From positions 1 through 64,000 of the forward strand of contig CAYGBA010000001.1 of assembly GCA_964347995.1 (NCBI GenBank): a stretch of DNA of 64,000 nucleotides, given 5' to 3'. Shown here in pieces: positions 1-7,777 of this stretch. Position 1 is the stretch's first letter, and each line of letters opens with the position of its first letter. This DNA is from GCA-020348365 sp964347995 (GTDB taxonomy: Archaea; Thermoproteota; Bathyarchaeia; Bathyarchaeales; Bathyarchaeaceae). A model generated the notes under the pieces. It saw only the letters and a list, made by a program, of their open reading frames with translations, made no database searches and was not told where the DNA came from. A program made the position numbers and the translations under genes.

Positions 1-24
1 GGGGGTCTCATAAAGTACATATAG

Positions 25-1662
25 ATGAGGAGGATGGATGCGAGACTTACAATAGGGAAATATCTTCTTCAGGCCCTAAAAGAATTAGGAATAAAGCAAG
101 TATTTGGCATCCCTGGTGATATGGTCATCAGGTTTTTTAAAATGATTGAGGATGACGAGGATCTCAATTTATGTACTTTTTCTCATGAACCAGGGGCAGG
201 ATTCGCTGCTATTGGCTCATCAAGAGCTACACGTAGACCAGCTGTTGCATGCATTACATATGGAGCTGGAGGACTAAACATGGTCAACTCAGTAGCTTGC
301 GCTTACGCGGAGAAAACACCTCTAATCGTGATATCTGGAGGACCTGGACAAGCTGAAAAACAAAAAGATATTTTTCTTCACCATGTAGTGAAAGATTTTG
401 ATTCCCAACTTAAGGTATATGGAGAAGTAACTCAGGCGGCAGAAATTTTAGATAGTTCAGAAACAGCTTACATAAAAATTAAGAGGACTCTCTCTGCCTG
501 TCAAGAGTTTATGCGGCCTGTATATATTGAGATTCCAAGAGACATGGTGGACCAGGAGATAAGTATTCCGCAAGATAATCACGTAATTTTTTACCTAACA
601 GATCAGAGCGCTATGAAAGAAGCAGCAAATGAGATTTTACTCAAAGTTGCTAACTCAAAAATGCCCGTGATACTTGTAGGAGTTGAAGTTGACCGATTAT
701 CTCTAAAGAACCACATATCGCAGCTCGCAAATAAACTGAACATACCCGTCGTCAGCGAGTTTCTAGCTCGAGACATTATGCCCATCGATGACCCTTACTA
801 CTTTGGAACTTACCTCGGGCTTGCTGGAAACCAAGTTGCAAAAAAACTTGTGGAAGAATCAGACTGCCTTCTGATGTTTGGCGTTATAATCGCTGATATG
901 AACCTTGGAATAAAACTGAAGAGATTGAAACGCAAGAACCTGATCTTGTGCTTTTCAAGACAAGTCTTAATTGGCCATCATATTTACAATGATGTGCCAT
1001 TAAAACCTCTAATTGATGAGCTTTTACAAATCGAAGCGCCTAGGAAGACCTTCTCATTTCCTGAAAAAATGGTACCGGCTATTAACCGAACTTGTAAATA
1101 TATTGACCGATCAATTACTATGAACGAAGTGATTGATGCCATAAATTGGTTCTTCAGCGAATATGGCGAAATGCCCATAATATCTGATACCGGTGACTGC
1201 CTTTTCATCACAACAAAAATTCAGACATCTACTATAATGGCTTCAGCATACTACGCGACTATGGGTTTCGGAGCTCCCTCAGCTATAGGTTATGCGATTA
1301 CAACGGGAAAACGTCCGCTTGTCTTAATAGGTGACGGCGCCTTCCAAATGACCGGACAGGAAATAAGCCATTGCCCCCATTTTGGTATTAACCCCATCTT
1401 CATGGTCTTCAACAACAGACAATGGGGGATGCAACAGCTTTTTCACCCAACCGCTAATTTCAACGAACTAGTTAACTGGCCATACGCACAGATAGCGGAA
1501 CTTTGGGGAGGAAAAGGATACATATGCGACACTTGCGAAACCCTTTACAGAGCGCTAGAAGACACGAAAAACAATAAAGAATTCTCACTTATAGAATTAC
1601 AGATGACTAAAGAAGAGTATTCAGAGGAAATTAAAGCATGGTTAGAAGAGTTTGGCGGCTAG
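25..1662 (+). CDS. TPP-dependent decarboxylase/synthase (acetolactate synthase or indolepyruvate decarboxylase family)
   Basis: This 545-residue protein has the three-domain layout of the pyruvate oxidase/acetolactate synthase superfamily. The N-terminal PYR domain carries the catalytic glutamate (about E55, in SHEPGAGFAA). A central domain follows. The C-terminal PP domain has the Mg/TPP motif (GDGAFQMTGQE to FNNRQWG, about residues 433-465). The likely reaction is decarboxylation or condensation of a 2-oxoacid using TPP; the substrate cannot be read from the sequence. No acetolactate synthase small subunit and no branched-chain genes are adjacent, so a stand-alone decarboxylase-type role is as likely as valine/isoleucine synthesis. 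ATG 25 and ATG 34 are both possible starts; the AGGAGG at 28-33 lies inside the longer reading. A strong hairpin follows the stop. Confidence 0.85.
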   Translation: MRRMDARLTIGKYLLQALKELGIKQVFGIPGDMVIRFFKMIEDDEDLNLCTFSHEPGAGFAAIGSSRATRRPAVACITYGAGGLNMVNSVACAYAEKTPLIVISGGPGQAEKQKDIFLHHVVKDFDSQLKVYGEVTQAAEILDSSETAYIKIKRTLSACQEFMRPVYIEIPRDMVDQEISIPQDNHVIFYLTDQSAMKEAANEILLKVANSKMPVILVGVEVDRLSLKNHISQLANKLNIPVVSEFLARDIMPIDDPYYFGTYLGLAGNQVAKKLVEESDCLLMFGVIIADMNLGIKLKRLKRKNLILCFSRQVLIGHHIYNDVPLKPLIDELLQIEAPRKTFSFPEKMVPAINRTCKYIDRSITMNEVIDAINWFFSEYGEMPIISDTGDCLFITTKIQTSTIMASAYYATMGFGAPSAIGYAITTGKRPLVLIGDGAFQMTGQEISHCPHFGINPIFMVFNNRQWGMQQLFHPTANFNELVNWPYAQIAELWGGKGYICDTCETLYRALEDTKNNKEFSLIELQMTKEEYSEEIKAWLEEFGG

Positions 1663-1668
1663 CTAGTT

Positions 1669-1702
1669 TGGGTTTGGGGGTTAAAATTTAAGCCCAAACC
1701 CA
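1669..1702 (+). terminator. hairpin terminator after the TPP enzyme gene
   Basis: A perfect 10-bp inverted repeat (1669-1678 with 1693-1702, core GGGTTTGGG/CCCAAACCC) has a 14-nt loop and is followed by a T-run at 1711-1716. It begins seven bases after the stop codon, as expected for a transcript end. Confidence 0.6.
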
Positions 1703-1747
1703 CTCAGTGATTTTTTCTGATTCACTTACTCGATGATCCACATTCAT

Positions 1748-2047
1748 TCACTGATTTGCTCTTGCATGCATTTGGTGTCTCACGACAAGTGAAACGCTTT
1801 TACATTCGCACTTCATATAATAAACGTCAAAATGTAAAAAAATATTTCCAGAGGAACTGCGATGAAGTCTCCACAGGTTCAAAGCGGAATACATAGTGGC
1901 AGACTCAACAAATAGCAAAGAAACTCTGCTCTTGAAATATCTCTCAACCCAAGCAGGAAAGCAAGAGCACTGGTCTGCCGAATAGTGAATGATTCGACAA
2001 AATTCTGATGGGTCATCGGTGCACATTTCTTGCTTAGAAGAATTCAA
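1748..2047 (-). CDS. doubtful 99-aa ORF coupled to the signal peptidase stop
   Basis: This reading frame starts at a TTG that overlaps the signal peptidase stop by four bases (TTGA), an arrangement seen in coupled genes. The product is rich in Cys, Ser and His, has no recognisable domain and has no membrane segment. Codon content does not look clearly protein-like. It is the only ORF between the terminator at 1702 and the signal peptidase, so the 1703-2043 stretch may simply be non-coding. It is kept at low confidence because of the overlap geometry alone. Confidence 0.2.
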   Translation of the reverse strand: MNSSKQEMCTDDPSEFCRIIHYSADQCSCFPAWVERYFKSRVSLLFVESATMYSALNLWRLHRSSSGNIFLHFDVYYMKCECKSVSLVVRHQMHARANQ

Positions 2048-2679
2048 CAGCTTTCTTTATCGACCTTCTGTTTCTCTTTCCTCTTTCTAGGGAAAACAAA
2101 GTCCACTACAATTAATACAACGAACAAAAGGATAATAACTATTGTTGCTGAAATACGATTCTCGTGCATAAACAAGGGGATGTGGCCAAGCCATGGCACT
2201 TTTCCAACAACTTTGCCGACCAAAAGCTCCTGGGATATTCTGCCGTCTAAAGTCTCTGATCCCAGCCAGCTGTCTGGACTAACGTTGCGGTCTCCTTTTG
2301 TCTGGAAATACCATGTGCCGTTATTCTTAACTTTGCTTATTGCGCGATGTACAATGAGACGCGTATCTGTTCCAGCTACAGGTAGAAAGACAGGGGTTCG
2401 ACCATATCGAGGATCATAGAAAACAACAATTTCGCCGGGGGGTTGAGCCTCCTCAGGGGCAGCGTTAAGTTCGGTGAAGTTCAGTCCTCCTTGAACGACA
2501 ATGAGATCGCCCCTAAACAATGTATCTTCCATGCTTCCGGAAGCAACTGCCAGCAAGGGGTAATCTGTCCCTAGAGCAAACCTTAGACCGAACCAGAAAG
2601 TGGCGACAACAGCTATGATAATAGCGATTAGGATAATAGTCTGTACAGTCTCATTTTTAAGAAGATTCCGCATTTTCAA
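2044..2679 (-). CDS. signal peptidase I, archaeal/ER type
   Basis: A 211-residue membrane peptidase that removes signal peptides from exported proteins. An N-terminal membrane helix (about residues 12-32) is followed by the catalytic serine box (VASGSMEDTLFRGD). The second active-site box is IVHRAI, with histidine in place of the bacterial lysine, as in archaeal and eukaryotic Sec11. The GD-rich box (TKGDRNVSPDS) comes next. A second membrane helix near the C-terminus (about 175-197) is followed by a Lys/Arg-rich tail. The long start is TTG 2679; ATG 2673 two codons later is equally plausible. A TATA-like stretch on the minus strand near 2770-2785 fits a promoter. This window encodes clients with signal sequences, for example the surface protein at 41.8-44.0 kb. 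Confidence 0.9.
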   Translation of the reverse strand: MKMRNLLKNETVQTIILIAIIIAVVATFWFGLRFALGTDYPLLAVASGSMEDTLFRGDLIVVQGGLNFTELNAAPEEAQPPGEIVVFYDPRYGRTPVFLPVAGTDTRLIVHRAISKVKNNGTWYFQTKGDRNVSPDSWLGSETLDGRISQELLVGKVVGKVPWLGHIPLFMHENRISATIVIILLFVVLIVVDFVFPRKRKEKQKVDKESC

Positions 2680-2881
2680 TGTTTCTTATCACTTCTCCGA
2701 TGTTTCCCGTACAACCGTCAGTCTTCGTAAGAGCTTGTTCCCTGTTGAATGTTAAAAACTTAACGATATACAATAAAAAGGAGGAGGTTTGCAGACTTAA
2801 AGGCGATTACAAGCTTACACTTCTATACTTCACTAGCGCTTTTGCTTTTTCCAACGACTTCCTCTAATATCTTCAACGAAC

Positions 2882-2897
2882 GGGGGAACGAACCCCC
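2882..2897 (-). terminator. GGGGG/CCCCC hairpin downstream of the Cren7-like gene
   Basis: Five G:C pairs (2882-2886 with 2893-2897) close a 6-nt loop, 27 bases past the stop of the small zinc-ribbon gene. There is no clear T-run behind it on the minus strand, so termination is only a suggestion. Confidence 0.3.
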
Positions 2898-2923
2898 ACG
2901 TCTGTCGAGTGGGCCTTTTAGTC

Positions 2924-3094
2924 TTAAATCTTCTGCTTGGCCAAGACTTTTCTAAAGGCTTTGTTGCATCGGGGGCAGTCGAAGAGGCCGATTTTTAGCT
3001 CAGTCCTTGTACCCTTTCTGTCTGGGCGGCCAGCCATCTTCCATGTCTTTCTTGGTGTGGAAACTTCTATTCCACAGCCGGGACACTTTGCCAT
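2924..3094 (-). CDS. 56-aa zinc-ribbon protein resembling chromatin protein Cren7
   Basis: This short frame encodes a basic 56-residue protein starting MAKCPGCG. It has two CPxC knuckles (CPGC at residues 4-7 and CPRC near 43-46), so a zinc ribbon is likely. Between them runs a stretch ending KIGLFDCPRCNKAFRK. It parallels the Cren7 core (KxWxLAPKGRKGVKIGLFKDPETGKYFR): KTWKMA, an RKG step, K-IGLF and FRK all recur in order. Cren7 is a small DNA-binding chromatin protein of Crenarchaeota, and classical members lack the cysteines. The ATG at 3094 has a good ribosome site (GGAGG, 3103-3107, 8 nt away) and a TATA box upstream. Chromatin binding is inferred from the motif, not proven. Confidence 0.75.
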   Translation of the reverse strand: MAKCPGCGIEVSTPRKTWKMAGRPDRKGTRTELKIGLFDCPRCNKAFRKVLAKQKI

Positions 3095-3137
3095 TTATTT
3101 TTCCTCCATCATGACTGTTCATCATTGTTTGATATTG

Positions 3138-3150
3138 AATATAAATTTAA
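3138..3150 (-). promoter_or_regulatory. TATA box for the Cren7-like gene
   Basis: On the minus strand this AT-rich element reads TTAAATTTATATT. It lies about 45 nt upstream of ATG 3094, leaving a leader of about 25 nt that contains the GGAGG ribosome site. Confidence 0.5.
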
Positions 3151-3378
3151 CCATGTAAAATGATCTTGATATCTTAGGACGTTGACACAAAAATGGATAG
3201 AATCCCCATACTGGAAGGTCTTTTTATTATTAAGCTTGACACTTCGCATGCGATTCTAGAGTTCCCGTTTTTTTGAACCTATATATCAAACTAAATTGGC
3301 TGTTCAACTAAAGGGGAAAGGAAGGCTCAATTAGGTGTTGCGTGTAGCTATTTTATTGGCGCCTTTGCGTAAGCAAGC

Positions 3379-4857
3379 TTATGGTGTGTACTTGAATGGA
3401 TGCTTGGCCCTGTCCTTGTTCTCAACAATCTCCTCAGCTGTAGGCCTACCTTCCATAGTTCTCCTGATTGCATGCCTCATAGCCTTATAGTTGTTGACAT
3501 ACACACGATGCCTATTGACGGCGCTAGGATGAACAAAGACATTTGCGATAATAACAAGATCATCCACAGCACCCTTAGGAATAATACCATCAGCCAAACT
3601 GTCAGCGACAGCTTTAGCAACACCCGCCTGAGCAGGACCATAGACCATACTAGCCTGCCGCATCCCCCTAATAGTAACCGTCGGCACAATCAAAGTCAGA
3701 GGCTTCACGGCGAGATTGGGCTCAAGAATGGCCACTAAAGGCTCATGTCCAGCAGAGGGAGCCGCCTTAGCCTTGGCGTAGGCCTCACCCACAGGACCAT
3801 CTTTTCTCCCAATCATTAGGTCAATGTGGGCAACCTCAGACTCCCCACCGGCCAGAGCCTCACCAACGCGCAGATGGAAGTCACGGACAACCTCAGGTGT
3901 AATGCCGATAGCCGTAAAACGCTCTTCTAAGGCTTTCTCCTTGATCTTAAACTTGACTGGCTTTGTAGCAATCTTCCCGATCTTCTCGAGCTCTAGGCGA
4001 AGCTCCTCACGGGCCTCATAGGTCAGCTCCCCACCCACGCTCAGAGGCATCCTAGCACGTCCAACCCTTAATCCCATCATATTTAGCGCCTCCTTCGCCC
4101 CAACGACACCACTCTTGGCAATAATTCTAGCAATCTTCTGAATTCCAAACTGTAGCTCACGAGCTTTCTCAAGATCGCACTTCTGAATCAGATCATAAAT
4201 CTCAACCCATCTATCTGGGATGACATTTGCGCTCGCCAGAATAGCCCCGGAAGCTCCAGCTGCCAAAGCCGAGAGAACAACTTCGTCATAGCCACACATG
4301 ACATTGATCTTTTCTCTAGCCTTCTCCAGAACCGCCAGCATATACTTCAGCTCTCCACTGCTGTCCTTCAAACCAACTATATTAGGAACGTCAGCGAGGT
4401 CTTCAACCATCTGCCACGTAAGCCACACACCAGTACACTGAGGAATATTATACAGAATGACCGGAAGATCAACCCCACTCGCAATAGTATAGAAGTGCTC
4501 GTAGATCCCACGATCTGTTGGCTTGAGGTAGAACGGGGTCACCACCAAAGCCGCATCCACACCAGAATCCTTCGCATACCTAGTCATCTGTAAAGCCTGA
4601 TCAGTCCCACTCGCACCAGTACCAGCAACCACAGCCACCCTCCCATCAACCTCATCCACAACAACATCAATCACCAGCCTCCTCTCATCAACACTAAGAT
4701 TAACAAACTCCCCAGTCGTACCACATGGAACAAGACCACTCACACCCTGTTCAATACAGCTGTTGACCAGTTTCCGCAACTGCCCCTCATCCACCTCCCT
4801 CCCGTCCTTGGTAAAGGGGGTTACCAGCGCAGGCAAGATTCCACTAGGCTTGAACAC
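3379..4857 (-). CDS. DapA-family aldolase fused to formaldehyde-activating enzyme (Fae)
   Basis: A 492-residue two-domain protein. Residues 1 to about 295 are a dihydrodipicolinate-synthase/N-acetylneuraminate-lyase type TIM barrel. The GTTGE motif (T47, T48), the phenolic Tyr136 (LYNIP) and the Schiff-base Lys164 (GLKDSSG) are all present. After a linker (about 296-328), residues 329-470 match Fae: VGEALAGG, AHIDLMIG with the catalytic His344, LEPNLAVKP and YGPAQAGVAKAVAD. Fae condenses formaldehyde with tetrahydromethanopterin. Known Fae fusions join it to hexulose-6-phosphate synthase, so an aldolase partner of the pyruvate class is unusual. The barrel may release formaldehyde from a 4-hydroxy-2-oxoacid and pass it to Fae; that coupling is my inference. 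The gene lies 82 bp after the U32-like gene, on the same strand. Confidence 0.93.
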   Translation of the reverse strand: MFKPSGILPALVTPFTKDGREVDEGQLRKLVNSCIEQGVSGLVPCGTTGEFVNLSVDERRLVIDVVVDEVDGRVAVVAGTGASGTDQALQMTRYAKDSGVDAALVVTPFYLKPTDRGIYEHFYTIASGVDLPVILYNIPQCTGVWLTWQMVEDLADVPNIVGLKDSSGELKYMLAVLEKAREKINVMCGYDEVVLSALAAGASGAILASANVIPDRWVEIYDLIQKCDLEKARELQFGIQKIARIIAKSGVVGAKEALNMMGLRVGRARMPLSVGGELTYEAREELRLELEKIGKIATKPVKFKIKEKALEERFTAIGITPEVVRDFHLRVGEALAGGESEVAHIDLMIGRKDGPVGEAYAKAKAAPSAGHEPLVAILEPNLAVKPLTLIVPTVTIRGMRQASMVYGPAQAGVAKAVADSLADGIIPKGAVDDLVIIANVFVHPSAVNRHRVYVNNYKAMRHAIRRTMEGRPTAEEIVENKDRAKHPFKYTP

Positions 4858-4939
4858 TACAAACCCTCAACCCAGTTGTCACATGCAACATATTTGTCTG
4901 TTTCTGAAGGGAACATCAAAAAGAAGGGAACTGAAACGC

Positions 4940-5887
4940 TTAGGGCGTCGGAACCGCTAAGTCGGATGGACCTATCTTGGAAAGCTTGGCCTCAGGATAG
5001 TACTTCTCTATCAAAGAAACGATAACCTCAGCCATCTTCACCTTCTCCCTCGCAAGAAACGCCAGATGCTCCGGGCTCACCCAAGGTTTGTAAAGTGCAC
5101 CAGCACTAGTCCCCGGCTCGATCTTATAGTAGCATGGCGCACATATCCTCGTGATCTCTGGAGTTTCCCAAATCCGGTTTATACCACTCCAAGAATCAAA
5201 TATCACAACATGCACATCGATCGGAATATCAATAGCCGTCCTTATAGACGCCAACATAGGAAGCGTCAGATCAGCCAAGGGATTGAAAGTATTGGCCCCA
5301 AGCATCTCCAGGACTCTCGCTCCAGCTGCGTTCCCATGACCAGCAAATATCGAAACCTTGAAGACCACATCCTTCGGCAAATCCCCAGCCTTCCGCATCT
5401 CGTTTAAAAGCCACAAAAGACCCTCATCCACAACTAGGAAGCCTTTGATTCCAAATTCGATGGCTCTCATAATATCGCCAATAACATAGGAGAGATTGTC
5501 GGATCCCCGATAGCGCATGCCAGAAAGAGAGCCCTCAGGAGTCCTGATCTGTGCTCCCAGATCCCAGAGTGACCTCGGGCCTGGTGTGGCGATGACCTCA
5601 AGTTTGGCGTCCCTTGCCATCTTTGCAAAGCTCTCTAACTCGTCGTCTGAGAGATATGTTGCGCCCATCACCATTGAAATCAGCCTGTGAACCCGCACAT
5701 CTCTCTTGTCCATCTCATCTATCAGGGCCTCCAGCGTCGAAGGACGCTCGACACCAGATATCTCTATTCGGTAATGACACTTGTCGGGAAATCTCTTCTT
5801 GGATGTTGGCAGTTCATACAAATCTCTGCCAGGTATCCCATGCTTCTCCATACTTTTCCTAATCTTTTCCAAACGATTCTCCTCCAA
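4940..5887 (-). CDS. U32-peptidase-like TIM-barrel protein
   Basis: A soluble protein of about 310 residues. The pattern (GSDNLSYVIGDIMRAIEFG, SIFAGHGNAAGARVLE, LGANTFNPLADLTLPML) resembles proteins annotated as U32-family peptidases. That label reflects fold more than proven protease activity, and many such proteins act on small molecules. It is first in an operon with the DapA-Fae fusion, so a role in making or processing the aldolase substrate is reasonable. The longest reading starts at TTG 5887. However, GGAGGAG at 5879-5885 lies inside it and sits six bases before another in-frame TTG at 5872, so 5872 is my preferred start. Confidence 0.6.
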   Translation of the reverse strand: MEENRLEKIRKSMEKHGIPGRDLYELPTSKKRFPDKCHYRIEISGVERPSTLEALIDEMDKRDVRVHRLISMVMGATYLSDDELESFAKMARDAKLEVIATPGPRSLWDLGAQIRTPEGSLSGMRYRGSDNLSYVIGDIMRAIEFGIKGFLVVDEGLLWLLNEMRKAGDLPKDVVFKVSIFAGHGNAAGARVLEMLGANTFNPLADLTLPMLASIRTAIDIPIDVHVVIFDSWSGINRIWETPEITRICAPCYYKIEPGTSAGALYKPWVSPEHLAFLAREKVKMAEVIVSLIEKYYPEAKLSKIGPSDLAVPTP

Positions 5888-5910
5888 GGATAGCGGATGT
5901 TATGTTCCGT

Positions 5911-5922
5911 GCTTATATAAAA
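5911..5922 (-). promoter_or_regulatory. TATA box for the U32-like/DapA-Fae operon
   Basis: The minus strand reads a TTTTATATAAGC-type element here. It predicts a transcript start near 5890, just ahead of the GGAGGAG ribosome site at 5879-5885. Confidence 0.5.
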
Positions 5923-6062
5923 AGGCAATGAAAATCTGCGAACGTAAAACATCATTATTTATAGCCGATCACAGTCCAATTTTATATATTAGAGATATGC
6001 GTGTATACTCCACAACAATTTGAAATAGAGGACAACGAGTATGTGAGAGTGCTGTAGCGAAT

Positions 6063-7697
6063 ATGACTACGAAATCTAGAAAACTAATTCTTCCATTTGC
6101 CGCCTCTGCCGAGGATCGCAAAAAAGCCTTTAGTAGAGAAATGGAGAAGGCAGCAGTTTTCTGCATAGCTCAGATGGAGAGAAAGAAGGGTGGCGGTATC
6201 TTAAGGAGGAAAGAGAGAGGAGAGGAGTTACTTTTCACCGCAAAGTTCTGTTATCCAATGTGGCTGGTTCCTTGGAGGGGGAGAAGTCTATTATTTGATG
6301 GTCTCAGCATAACTACGCATAAATTGCGTTATAGCACCCTACCTGACATCAAAGTATTCACCACCGATATTGAAGTGAGCGCGAAAACGCGTGAAGCCCA
6401 CTCCGCATTTCTCTCTGATCGCCTCAATTTCTTCAAAAACTTCATCGACGAGGAAGAAAAAGTCATCGAAGGGCTGGTCGCAGATGCAGCGCTTGTTCAA
6501 GATTTCTCCATCTATCTTAAAGAGGCAAAGGTAATCAGAAAGCCTCTGGCTGACGTAGTTCTCATATCCCCAGCACTCGACGAACAAGCACTCTCATCCA
6601 CAATTCAGGACTTGTCAAATCATAGATCCACTATTAAAGACGACATTGAAAATCTGTGCGCAGTCATGAAACTATTGAGCAATACTACTGAGAAACACAT
6701 CAAGACAATGCGTGAAAGAATAGTGCAAAACAAAAAAGAATTTGACAAAAAGATAACAGATCTGAAATCTTCCCTTAGAGAGAAAGTAAGCCAGATTCAG
6801 AGGAGATGCGATAAAGAGATTACTATACGAACCAAAGAGATGGAAAGCAATCTTCATCGTCTTCATCAAAAGCGAGTTAGGCTGGAAAAGACAGTGCAAA
6901 ACATGACTGCCAGAGTCGATCGTTATGAAGCAGAGATAAGATCTTGTAGGCTCAACAAGGATAAGACAGGCGAACTCCTATGGAAGGAAGAGCTTGAGAG
7001 AAGCGAAAAGAAACTCTCTGATCTAGAGAGGAGCATCAGGGATATTGACAAAGAAATTGAAGATGCAACCGCAACTAAAAAGAAGGAAATCTCAAAACTG
7101 AGGTCTGTATGCGACGACCGAATGGAAGCGGCTATGAAAGGAGTGAGGGATATTGAAGCCGCCCGTGACGCTAGGATTCTGATGAGTCGGCAGGAGATAG
7201 AGTCTTTAGAAGATTCAGCGAAGACAATTGTGGATCAGATCGACAATCTAGTCGGGAAGAAGGGAGCTGCATTAGATAAACTTGACACGTTGGGTGTATC
7301 AGAGGGGATAAGAAAATATGCTCTCGTGTACGTTCCATTCTACCTTCTTTGTTATGAAGAGAAGTTGAAGAATCGATATGCTGTACACCCTCCTTCTGTT
7401 GCTGGAAGCATAGGAATTCTGACAAAGTTTAAGGGAGTCTTTGGAGTTGCAAAGGTGAAATCGATCCTCGAGCCCCGCTCAAAGATCATCGCGGCACTTC
7501 TGGACGGACTCCTCCCTTTGATTGCACAGAATCCAGTGTTTGAAAAAGAAATAGTGGACGCAGGAACTGAAGCTAACATGTTGCGGACAAAAGAACTACG
7601 CAGGAAGATAACAGAAGGACTCGAGGCGTTGGAAGAGGAAGGATGGTTATCCGAAAGCGAATTCCAAACTTACAGTGAATTCTTGGCGAAGACCTAA
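6063..7697 (+). CDS. long coiled-coil protein of unknown function
   Basis: A 544-residue protein with no recognised enzyme motif. Residues 1 to about 180 look globular (MWLVPWRGRSLLFDG). From about 190 to 410 it is strongly charged and heptad-rich (EKKLSDLERSIRDIDKEIED), consistent with a long coiled coil. A globular C-terminal part (about 415-544) follows, with YVPFYLLCYEEKLKNRYAVHPP. No signal peptide or membrane segment is visible, so it is probably cytoplasmic and structural or DNA/membrane-associated. A TATA-like element (TTTTATATAT, about 5981-5990) lies upstream. The neighbours on both sides are transcribed away from it or are unrelated, so context gives no function. Confidence 0.7.
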   Translation: MTTKSRKLILPFAASAEDRKKAFSREMEKAAVFCIAQMERKKGGGILRRKERGEELLFTAKFCYPMWLVPWRGRSLLFDGLSITTHKLRYSTLPDIKVFTTDIEVSAKTREAHSAFLSDRLNFFKNFIDEEEKVIEGLVADAALVQDFSIYLKEAKVIRKPLADVVLISPALDEQALSSTIQDLSNHRSTIKDDIENLCAVMKLLSNTTEKHIKTMRERIVQNKKEFDKKITDLKSSLREKVSQIQRRCDKEITIRTKEMESNLHRLHQKRVRLEKTVQNMTARVDRYEAEIRSCRLNKDKTGELLWKEELERSEKKLSDLERSIRDIDKEIEDATATKKKEISKLRSVCDDRMEAAMKGVRDIEAARDARILMSRQEIESLEDSAKTIVDQIDNLVGKKGAALDKLDTLGVSEGIRKYALVYVPFYLLCYEEKLKNRYAVHPPSVAGSIGILTKFKGVFGVAKVKSILEPRSKIIAALLDGLLPLIAQNPVFEKEIVDAGTEANMLRTKELRRKITEGLEALEEEGWLSESEFQTYSEFLAKT

Positions 7698-7777
7698 GAC
7701 ACTAATTTCTTAAATCACATATCTGTCAAACGCAGGGTATCCATGGCTGCTGATATTTCTACATTCGTAGACTCCTT

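Noticed and set aside
2880..2925. GGGGGTTCGTTCCCCC on the minus strand looked like a tRNA T arm
   Set aside because: The invariant A58 is absent and no acceptor, D or anticodon arms fit. Kept only as a hairpin.
3193..3276. 27-codon ORF (MDRIPILEGLFIIKLD...)
   Set aside because: Too short, with no ribosome site and no family resemblance.
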